NCBI GenBank assembly: GCA_029858925.1
Contig: JAOUEB010000120.1
Coordinates: 1 to 5,406 of the forward strand
Direction: 5' to 3'
Source of the DNA: Nitrospira sp.
GTDB taxonomy: Bacteria > Nitrospirota > Nitrospiria > Nitrospirales > Nitrospiraceae
DNA: 5,406 bases
Shown: positions 1-5,406 of the stretch, in pieces
Layout of the letters: every line of letters begins with the position of its first letter
Position numbering within the stretch: position 1 is the first letter of the stretch
Translations under genes and position numbers: made by a program
Notes under the pieces: generated by a model
What the model saw: the letters and a program-made list of their open reading frames with translations, nothing else
Told to the model about the DNA's origin: nothing
Database searches by the model: none

Positions 1-81
1 CAGTCGGTGTTATCGAACCTGCCATGTGTCGAGAATGATCGCTGTTCAAGAAATTGCGGGCTTTGTCAAAAACTCTGTACG

Positions 82-89
82 AAGGAGGG
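82..89 (+). promoter_or_regulatory. Ribosome binding site of the first exported-protein gene
   Basis: AAGGAGGG lies 7 bases before the ATG at 97 and is a near-perfect anti-16S match. It decides the start in favour of 97 over an in-frame GTG at position 7, which would put a Cys-rich, non-signal-like extension ahead of the signal peptide. Confidence 0.85.
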
Positions 90-96
90 ACGAGGT

Positions 97-612
97 ATGA
101 AAAAGAAAGTCGTTCTAGCCGCCGTCGCGCTGTTCTCGGCCGTCGGCTTGCTGGCGGCCGGATCTGCCTTGGCTGCCGGTGCGATCGAAAAGCTCGGTCT
201 TGCCGATGCGGTCGTCGGCGGAAAGCCACTCAAGGCCGAAGCTGCTGCAAAGACGCTCCAAGGCCGCGTGTGGTCGCAATGGGCAGATAATCCGGACGGA
301 GAGCTGCTGTTCGGAATTCAATATTGGAATACCGGAGAACCGGCGTCCGGCACCCCGGCTGGGCGGTCGTCGACGATGCTCGACGTGAAGCCGCCAGATC
401 CGTTATTGAGCTGCTGCGCATGGGGGTTTTCAGGCGGCATCGAAAAGAACAACGCCTATTCCGGCTGGTACCACGCAGCCACGACGGTACGGTTAGCTGT
501 GAAGGATAAGGCCCTGATGGATCGAATCATCAAGGCGTCACAGGAACTTGTGGCCATGGAAGTGACTTTGGACGGACGGACGATCACCGGTTTCAAGGTG
601 ATTAAGGAGTAG
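97..612 (+). CDS. Small exported protein of unknown function
   Basis: I do not recognise this family. The 171-residue product starts with a textbook Sec signal peptide: MKKK, a hydrophobic stretch over about residues 5-22, then an Ala-Leu-Ala cleavage site near residue 26. The mature protein of about 145 residues is therefore probably periplasmic or otherwise exported, with no further membrane segment. It contains a QGRVW segment (55-59) followed by a probable beta strand. A Pro-rich turn leads into a vicinal cysteine pair at 106-107 (SCCAWG), the only cysteines in the mature chain. An amphipathic helix-like region lies near 140-152, and the C-terminus is VTLDGRTITGFKVIKE, which looks like paired strands. 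The ATG at 97 was chosen because a strong ribosome binding site lies 7 bases upstream and the signal peptide begins exactly there. A similar exported unknown follows 47 bases downstream, probably in the same transcript. The gene is confident; its role is unknown. Confidence 0.85.
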   Translation: MKKKVVLAAVALFSAVGLLAAGSALAAGAIEKLGLADAVVGGKPLKAEAAAKTLQGRVWSQWADNPDGELLFGIQYWNTGEPASGTPAGRSSTMLDVKPPDPLLSCCAWGFSGGIEKNNAYSGWYHAATTVRLAVKDKALMDRIIKASQELVAMEVTLDGRTITGFKVIKE

Positions 613-647
613 GCGCGAGCCAATTATTCCATCCTCGCATATCGTTG

Positions 648-654
648 AAGGAGG
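648..654 (+). promoter_or_regulatory. Ribosome binding site of the second exported-protein gene
   Basis: AAGGAGG lies 5 bases before ATG 660 and 8 bases before ATG 663. It rules out the in-frame TTG at 645, which lies upstream of this site. It does not settle which of the two consecutive ATG codons is used; spacing slightly favours 663. Confidence 0.8.
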
Positions 655-659
655 ACGTG

Positions 660-1325
660 ATGATGACCCTGCAGAAACAAGGCGTAGCCGCAGTGGCGGC
701 CCTGGCGTTGGTCGCCGGCATGGCGGCCACGGCATTGGCGATCGAATCATTCCAAGAGCGGTTTGAGTGGGGGGACATGAGCAAACCCACCACGATTCAG
801 GGCCGCGTGATCGTGCTCGACCCCTACGATGAAGCGGTCTGGATCGCCGTATCTGTGTATGGCGGCCAGGCTGAAAGTGGATTGTTTTGGCAGAAGGTCC
901 ATCCAGGCAAGACGTTGAAGTTCTATGCGGATAAGAGCGCGTGGAACGAATTGAAGAAGATGGGGCGCCCGCATGCAGGACCGGCTGCGGCGAAAGAAGT
1001 GCCTCCTGGCAGCACGACGGATTTGATTGAGTTTGTCGCGACAGAAACCGAACAGAATCACCGGGTGATTTCTTCCGTCAAGAAACTTCCTGAGGTGGCC
1101 GGGACCATCGGCAAACCCCTTAGCATTTCCGCGCTTCAGTTCAAGGAATGTGTGGGAAAGAGCGAGAACGATGCAGCCTGCGCGGAGGCAAAGCGCGAAC
1201 TCAACACGTCAAAGGTTACTCCTGATGGGTCTAACGTCGGCATGCAGTATGATGTCATGATCCCAGGCGGAAAAACCATCGGCGGCTTGATTCCAGCGAC
1301 AGCGAAGTACAACCAAGCGCATTGA
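660..1325 (+). CDS. Exported protein of unknown function
   Basis: I do not recognise this family. The product is 221 residues from ATG 660, or 220 from the adjacent ATG at 663. It has a clear signal peptide: basic start, hydrophobic Ala-rich core over about residues 9-24, and Ala-Leu-Ala at 25-27 before IESF. No other membrane helix is seen, so the mature form of about 194 residues is probably periplasmic. Visible parts are a QGRVIVLD segment (47-54) running into a hydrophobic strand pattern, a possible helix SAWNELKKMG near 93-102, and a Cys-X9-Cys pair (Cys164, Cys174) in a charged helix-like region. The C-terminal section is Gly-rich with PGGKTIGGLIP. The two cysteines are the only ones in the mature protein and could form a disulfide. 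The gene follows another exported unknown by 47 bases and precedes an intrinsic terminator, so the two probably form a short operon. The start could be either of two consecutive ATGs. Confidence 0.85.
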   Translation: MMTLQKQGVAAVAALALVAGMAATALAIESFQERFEWGDMSKPTTIQGRVIVLDPYDEAVWIAVSVYGGQAESGLFWQKVHPGKTLKFYADKSAWNELKKMGRPHAGPAAAKEVPPGSTTDLIEFVATETEQNHRVISSVKKLPEVAGTIGKPLSISALQFKECVGKSENDAACAEAKRELNTSKVTPDGSNVGMQYDVMIPGGKTIGGLIPATAKYNQAH

Positions 1326-1346
1326 TTCACCTGTCGAGTCGATCTG

Positions 1347-1388
1347 AAGGCGGTCACTCCTGACTGTGGGTGGCCGCCTTTTCTTTTT
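1347..1388 (+). terminator. Rho-independent terminator of the plus-strand gene pair
   Basis: The arms at 1347-1359 (AAGGCGGTCACTC) and 1368-1380 (GGGTGGCCGCCTT) pair over 13 positions, counting two G-U pairs, around an 8-base loop. They are followed by TTCTTTTT at 1381-1388. It sits 21 bases after the stop of the second exported-protein gene. On the minus strand no T-run follows the hairpin, so it should act in the plus direction only. Most of it overlaps the last codons of the convergent mutS gene. Confidence 0.85.
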
Positions 1389-4032
1389 CATGGCGGCCGT
1401 CACCCGGATGCACCATGCGCTGTAGTTCGGCTAGGCGGTTGAGCGCATCGAGCGGGGTCATGGAAAACAGGTCGATCTGTTTGATCTCTTCGATCATGGG
1501 ATGGGGCTGAGGTAAAGGCGCAGCCGACTGGTCGGGTTGTTCCTGGACGGATCCTGGGATGGCAGACTCCGGCCGCTCCAACTGGGCCAGGACCGTTTGC
1601 GCCCGTTCGATCACACATCCGGGGAGTCCCGCAAGTTTGGCGACGTGAATGCCGTAGCTTCGATCGGCGCCCCCCGCGACAATCTTACGGAGAAAGACGA
1701 CCTCCCCGTCGCGCTCCTGGACTGCGACCCGATAGTTTTTGATCCCTTCCCGCTGGCACTCCAGTTGCGCCATCTCGTGGTAGTGCGTGGCGAACAGGGT
1801 GCGCGCGCCCAGACGCATTCGGTCATGAATGTGCTCTGCCACGGCCCATGCGATACTGAGTCCATCGTACGTGCTGGTGCCACGCCCGATTTCGTCCAAC
1901 AAAATCAGGCTCCGCTGGGAGGCACTGTTGAGAATGTTCGCGGTTTCCACCATCTCCACCATAAAGGTACTGAGCCCGCCGGCTAGATTGTCCGAAGCGC
2001 CCACGCGGGTAAAGATGCGGTCCACCAGTCCGATCTGCGCGCCGGCCGCCGGGACAAAACTACCGATTTGGGCCATGAGTACGATCAACGCCACCTGCCG
2101 AAGGTAGGTGCTCTTGCCTGCCATATTCGGCCCGGTTAAGATCAGCAGGCGGTTGCTGTCGAGATCCAAGACCGTATCGTTCGGCACGAACGACCTGTCG
2201 TCACGGAGCTGTTCGACCACGGGATGGCGTCCGTCGCGGATGGCGATGTTGCCGCCCTCATTCACGTCAGGCCTTGCATAACGATTCAATGCCGCGGTCT
2301 CGGCGAGACCGGCTAAGACATCGACCAGCGAAAGGGTGTTCGCCATAACATCCAAACGATGCGCTTCCTCAGCCAAGCGCCCGCGAAGCTGAACGAAGAT
2401 GTCCTGTTCGAGCGCCAACAGCCTGGCCTCTGCGCCCATCACCCGTTCTTCGAGCGCCTTCAGTTCGGGAGTCATGAACCGCTCGGCATTGACAAGGGTT
2501 TGTGTACGGATGTAGTCGGATGGCACGCGGCCGAGATTGGCCTTCGTCACTTCGATGAAATAGCCGAACACCTGGTTGTATCGGACTTTCAACGACTCAA
2601 TGCCGGTGCGTTCGCGCTCGTTGCGTTCAATCCCAGCGATCCACTGCTTCCCTTCCTTGCTCGCCTTGCGCAGCTCATCGATGCCGGCGTGGTAGCCATC
2701 CCTGACGAGGTTCCCATCGCGAACGGTCGGAGGAGGCTCGGGGTGAATGGCGCATTCAATCATGTCGTGCAGATCACGGCCGTCATCCCACGATGCGAGG
2801 GCCTCGACGACCAACGAACTCTGCAACGTCGCAAGCAGGGAAGCAATTTCCGGCAACACAGCAAGGGATTGTTTCAAGGCGAGGAGTTCACGGGGACCTG
2901 CATAGCCCAGCACAATACGGCTGCCGAGCCGCGCGATATCTTGTACCTGACGCAACGCGGTGCGCAAGGCCACACGCTCCTCCAACCGATCCTTCAGTTC
3001 TCCCACCGTATCCAGCCTGGCTCGGATGGGGCCGCATTGAATCAAGGGCCTGACCAACCACTGCCGCAACAGACGGCTGCCCATGGCTGTGACCGTGCGG
3101 TCCAGCACGGCCGCAAGAGCGGTACTACGCGAGTCCTGCGCGCCGTCTCCGGAGACCATCGGCTTGAGGATTTCCAAGTTGCGAATGGTGGCGGCGTCCA
3201 GATGCATGGCCTCATGGTTCCGGCGAACCGTGATTCGGCGAATATGGTCCAGTGGAGCAGCCGGTTGGGTTTCACGGAAGTAATGCAACACCGCACCGGC
3301 TGCTTCCAGTCCGCCGGTCAAAGTCGCGCACCCGAACGAATCAAGCGATTGGACACGGAATTGGTCCAGCAGTGACCTGGCGCCCTGGCGGCGATCGAAC
3401 GAAGCCGCCGGACGTTCGCATAGACGCGCTCCCTTGATCTGATCGAGTCGGGCCGCCGTGTCAGGGTCCAGTCCTGCCGGGAATAACACTTCTCGTGGAT
3501 CAAGCCGCGCCAGCTCGTCCAGCGCAAGCGCCGCCGCTTGCGGCCCGTGAAACTCAGTTACCCAGAACTCGCCTGTGGAGACTTCAAGCGCCGCAAGGCC
3601 GACGAGCGGGGGCTGCCCCGATACCCGATGGAGGGACAGCGCCGCAAGATAGCTTGATTCGACCGGCGAAAGCAGTTCCGTATCGACGAGGGTGCCGGGC
3701 GTGTAGAGACGTACCACCTCACGACGCACCAACCCCTTGGCGGACTTGGGATCCTCGACTTGTTCGCAGAGCGCTACGGTCCGCCCCGCCTTGAGCAATT
3801 TGGCGATATACCCGGTCCCTGCGTGATGGGGGAATCCACAGAGGGGAACCGGATCGGGGCTGTGCTTATCGCGGGATGTGAGTGCGATAGAAAGGAGTCG
3901 CGAAGCGACCTGTGCATCTTCGTAGAACATTTCATAAAAGTCTCCGACGCGAAACAATAGGATAGCCTGCGGATAGCCCCGCTTAATGTCCCGATATTGT
4001 CGCATGAGGGGGCTGGTGTCCTGCTCAGTCAT
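1354..4032 (-). CDS. mutS: DNA mismatch repair protein MutS
   Basis: MutS recognises mismatches and small loops in newly copied DNA and, with ATP, recruits MutL to start repair. The 892-residue product is full length (E. coli MutS has 853). The N-terminal mismatch-reading domain has GDFYE with the Phe-Tyr-Glu triad at 32-34, and CGFPHHAG near 65-72. A connector and lever core follow, then the clamp motif GYFIEVTKAN at about 490-499. The ATPase domain has Walker A GPNMAGKST (634-642), SDNLAGGLSTFMVEM (680-694), Walker B LILLDEIGRGTST with Asp713-Glu714, and the ATHYHE motif (748-753). The dimer-forming helix-turn-helix region SYGIHVAKLAGLPG is at 792-805. The tail holds QIDLF (852-856), a match to the beta-clamp binding pentapeptide, then a helix like the E. 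coli tetramer-forming tail. ATG 4032 was chosen because it overlaps the lapA-like stop by 8 bases (ATGACTGA) and gives the usual N-terminus. The ribosome site is weak, suggesting coupling. Confidence 0.98.
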   Translation of the reverse strand: MTEQDTSPLMRQYRDIKRGYPQAILLFRVGDFYEMFYEDAQVASRLLSIALTSRDKHSPDPVPLCGFPHHAGTGYIAKLLKAGRTVALCEQVEDPKSAKGLVRREVVRLYTPGTLVDTELLSPVESSYLAALSLHRVSGQPPLVGLAALEVSTGEFWVTEFHGPQAAALALDELARLDPREVLFPAGLDPDTAARLDQIKGARLCERPAASFDRRQGARSLLDQFRVQSLDSFGCATLTGGLEAAGAVLHYFRETQPAAPLDHIRRITVRRNHEAMHLDAATIRNLEILKPMVSGDGAQDSRSTALAAVLDRTVTAMGSRLLRQWLVRPLIQCGPIRARLDTVGELKDRLEERVALRTALRQVQDIARLGSRIVLGYAGPRELLALKQSLAVLPEIASLLATLQSSLVVEALASWDDGRDLHDMIECAIHPEPPPTVRDGNLVRDGYHAGIDELRKASKEGKQWIAGIERNERERTGIESLKVRYNQVFGYFIEVTKANLGRVPSDYIRTQTLVNAERFMTPELKALEERVMGAEARLLALEQDIFVQLRGRLAEEAHRLDVMANTLSLVDVLAGLAETAALNRYARPDVNEGGNIAIRDGRHPVVEQLRDDRSFVPNDTVLDLDSNRLLILTGPNMAGKSTYLRQVALIVLMAQIGSFVPAAGAQIGLVDRIFTRVGASDNLAGGLSTFMVEMVETANILNSASQRSLILLDEIGRGTSTYDGLSIAWAVAEHIHDRMRLGARTLFATHYHEMAQLECQREGIKNYRVAVQERDGEVVFLRKIVAGGADRSYGIHVAKLAGLPGCVIERAQTVLAQLERPESAIPGSVQEQPDQSAAPLPQPHPMIEEIKQIDLFSMTPLDALNRLAELQRMVHPGDGRHEKEKAATHSQE

Positions 4033-4360
4033 CGGTATGGTCCCGTAAGGGCCCTGACGGCGCGGGGCGGTCGGACACCTTCTCGAAGGACTGGCGAAGG
4101 CGCTCAAGATCTACTTGAGCCTCTTGAAGCGCTTTGGTTTTTCGCCGCAGTTCGATGCGGCCACGCACCCAGGGAGGAAACAGCAAAATGGCCGAGACCA
4201 ACAGCCCAACGACGAAGCCGGCCATGATGGGCTTGTACACAGGCGTCGAGGCCTCCAGCAAACCAAAGAAATACCGAAGGCTGACCTCTTGTTCCTGGTT
4301 TTGAAGAAAAAACGCCAACGAGAGCAGCAAAAGAATGCCAACTAAAATCAACCGAATCAT
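4025..4360 (-). CDS. lapA: LapA-domain (DUF1049-type) small inner-membrane protein
   Basis: The 111-residue product fits the LapA/YciS-like family by layout. A first membrane helix at about 3-19 is followed by a short QNQEQEVSLRYFFG segment typical of the family. A second membrane helix lies at about 43-62, then a charged C-terminal region (66-95) rich in Lys, Arg, Glu and Leu that looks like a cytoplasmic coiled coil. In E. coli, LapA works with LapB in regulating lipopolysaccharide synthesis at the inner membrane. Many phyla carry proteins of this shape whose role is untested, so that function is an inference here. The ATG at 4360 overlaps the tsaE stop as ATGA, a common coupling arrangement, and a GAAGG sequence lies about 10 bases upstream. 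The 3' end overlaps mutS by 8 bases. No lapB-like gene is present in the window. The family call rests on topology and motif feel, not an alignment. Confidence 0.75.
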   Translation of the reverse strand: MIRLILVGILLLLSLAFFLQNQEQEVSLRYFFGLLEASTPVYKPIMAGFVVGLLVSAILLFPPWVRGRIELRRKTKALQEAQVDLERLRQSFEKVSDRPAPSGPLRDHTDD

Positions 4361-4968
4361 CGAGTCGCAGCCTTCTTTCCGCCGGTGGCCTTTGGTTCTT
4401 TCGAAAGGGCCGTCCGGCGGACCGGCCGCGAGGCGTGTTTGATGCGGGTCAGCAACGAACGCGATTCCGGTCCTGTCGCCGCCAACTGCACAGTCCTTGT
4501 GGCCGGGGTCCGGTGGGACAACCGCACTTCCAATCGGTCCTCCGGAAGTAAGGCGGGAAACCGGTCGGCCCATTCTATGGCCGTGACGCTCTGGCCGGCG
4601 AAATAATCTGAGAGCCCGATCGACTCGACTTCTGCACTGGTTTGTAATCGGTACAGATCAATGTGAATCAGCGGAAGACGGGCTCGATATTCATGCACCA
4701 ATACGAAGGTGGGGCTGCTGACAGCATCAGGTGGCATGCCGAGACCGCCTGCGATGCCACGGACCATGGTGGTTTTTCCGGCGCCCAGCGCGCCGATCAA
4801 TGCCAGCACTTCCCCTCCGGTGAGGGCACGGCCAATGGCGCGGCCAAGCGATTCCGTCTCAGCGCTGGAGGTGAGCACGAGATCCAGTGAAGCGGCAGTG
4901 GCTGTCCGCCCCTCCCTTGATCCATGATCGCGTGTTCCCTTGCGGGTTGTCGCTCGGCTAGGTCCCAT
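4357..4968 (-). CDS. tsaE: tRNA t6A37 biosynthesis ATPase TsaE
   Basis: TsaE is the small P-loop ATPase that works with TsaB and TsaD to place threonylcarbamoyl on A37 of ANN-reading tRNAs, in the cytoplasm. The product is 203 residues from ATG 4968. It shows Walker A GALGAGKTT (59-67), the SPTFVLVHEY segment (85-94), the HIDLYRL motif (102-108) and IEWADRFPALLP (131-142), all in family order. E. coli TsaE has 153 residues. The extra length is a basic, low-complexity N-terminal leader of about 28 residues and a Lys/Arg-rich C-terminal tail from about 170. The start is uncertain: ATG 4968 overlaps the nnrD stop by 11 bases but has no good ribosome site. ATG 4986 and TTG 5001 are in-frame alternatives. 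An AAGGGAGGGG sequence inside the leader has no usable start codon at the right distance. It overlaps the following lapA-like gene by 4 bases. Confidence 0.93.
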   Translation of the reverse strand: MGPSRATTRKGTRDHGSREGRTATAASLDLVLTSSAETESLGRAIGRALTGGEVLALIGALGAGKTTMVRGIAGGLGMPPDAVSSPTFVLVHEYRARLPLIHIDLYRLQTSAEVESIGLSDYFAGQSVTAIEWADRFPALLPEDRLEVRLSHRTPATRTVQLAATGPESRSLLTRIKHASRPVRRTALSKEPKATGGKKAATR

Positions 4969-5406
4969 GCGTGATCTTGATGGCATAGGGTATTTGCTCA
5001 ATCACGTCTCCTGCGATCAGCCCCGCCTGCCCCTTGTCGGCTGAAGCCAAATCTCCGGCACTACCATGCAGGTAGGTGGCGGCGCAGCAGGCCTCCCATG
5101 GCGGCAAGCCTTGGGCTAACAGCCCCACGATCATACCGGTTAAAACGTCGCCGGTTCCCGCTGTCGCCATGCCGGGATTGCCGGTGGGACAAATTGCCGC
5201 GGTCCCATCCGGTCTTGCCACCACGGTTCGGGCGCCTTTCAGGACGACGAACACTCCCCGTTCCCGCGCAAACCGAACGGCGGTGCCGATCCGATCAGCA
5301 TTGATACTTTGGGAGGTCGCATCAGTTTCCAGCCGAGCCATCTCCCCCGGATGGGGCGTGAGAATGGGAGGTGTCTTGCACGCCGTCAGAATCGAAGCGC
5401 GTCCGG
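4958..5406 (-). CDS. nnrD: ADP-dependent NAD(P)H-hydrate dehydratase, 3' part (5' end outside window)
   Basis: This domain dehydrates damaged, hydrated NADH or NADPH (NAD(P)HX) back to the normal cofactor, using ADP or ATP. About 148 C-terminal residues are visible, and the reading frame stays open to the window edge. Family motifs are present in order. TPPILTPHPGEM (codons 5374-5339) matches the conserved TPHPGE segment. VVLKGARTVVA lies near 5248-5216, and NPGMATAGTGDVLTG (5179-5135) carries the catalytic GTGD aspartate and phosphate-binding glycines. YLHGSAGDLA follows further on. An internal ATG at 5341 falls inside the TPHPGEM motif, so it is not the true start. In many bacteria this domain is fused behind an NnrE epimerase domain; the missing upstream part would show whether that holds here. 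The gene is probably upstream in the same operon as tsaE, which overlaps its stop by about 11 bases. Confidence 0.95.
   Translation of the reverse strand, partial: GRASILTACKTPPILTPHPGEMARLETDATSQSINADRIGTAVRFARERGVFVVLKGARTVVARPDGTAAICPTGNPGMATAGTGDVLTGMIVGLLAQGLPPWEACCAATYLHGSAGDLASADKGQAGLIAGDVIEQIPYAIKITHGT

Noticed and set aside
63..68. TTGTCA as a -35 promoter element for the exported-protein pair
   Set aside because: A -10 box at normal spacing would fall in the ribosome binding site, and none is seen. The promoter is probably further upstream or not recognisable by eye.
7..96. In-frame upstream extension of the first exported-protein gene from a GTG at 7
   Set aside because: It would add 30 residues with several cysteines ahead of a perfect signal peptide, and a strong ribosome site lies just before ATG 97.
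1537..1986. Plus-strand open frame of 149 codons antisense to the mutS ATPase domain
   Set aside because: No ribosome site, no recognisable motif, and full overlap with the conserved Walker B region on the other strand.
2359..3375. Long open frame (338 codons) on the plus strand inside mutS
   Set aside because: It lies wholly antisense to a clear, fully conserved mutS, has no recognisable domain, and is the expected by-product of GC-rich codon use.
3523..3542. Perfect 8-base inverted repeat with a 4-base loop inside mutS
   Set aside because: It lies in codons for an Ala/Leu-rich stretch of a GC-rich gene and has no T-run on either side. It is a single copy in the window and most likely coincidental.
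4033..4107. 25-residue N-terminal extension of MutS
   Set aside because: It would lie deep within the lapA-like gene, is Arg/Pro-rich and unlike MutS. The overlap start at 4032 matches the usual family N-terminus.
4361..4573. N-terminal extension of the lapA-like frame by 71 residues
   Set aside because: It fully overlaps the tsaE coding region and lacks family character. The ATGA overlap at 4360-4357 and the immediate membrane helix support the short form.

Overview
The window is a GC-rich stretch of bacterial chromosome with two convergent gene groups. The housekeeping genes on the minus strand (nnrD, tsaE, lapA-like, mutS) are clearly bacterial and Gram-negative-like. The overall style (GC-rich, lapA-type protein, small exported unknowns) would fit Nitrospirota or a related diderm lineage. 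That placement is a guess from general appearance; nothing here proves the taxon.

Left part, plus strand (about 97-1388): two small genes in tandem, 47 bases apart. Each has a strong AAGGAGG-type ribosome binding site and a clear Sec signal peptide. I recognise neither product; both look like exported, probably periplasmic, proteins. A strong intrinsic terminator follows the second gene. It lies mostly inside the 3' end of the convergent mutS gene.

Right part, minus strand (5406 down to 1354): a tightly packed operon read right to left. First comes the 3' part of an NAD(P)HX dehydratase gene (nnrD domain, cut by the window edge). It is followed by tsaE (ATPase for tRNA t6A synthesis), a lapA-like two-helix membrane protein gene, and full-length mutS (mismatch recognition). 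Successive genes overlap by about 11, 4 and 8 bases, so translation is probably coupled. The order resembles the Escherichia coli nnr-tsaE-amiB-mutL cluster, with a different envelope gene and mutS in place of mutL.

There are no RNA genes, mobile elements, CRISPR arrays or long repeats that I can support, and no gene-free stretch longer than about 100 bases. I see no strong candidate for a new multi-gene system. The least explained content is the pair of exported unknown proteins.
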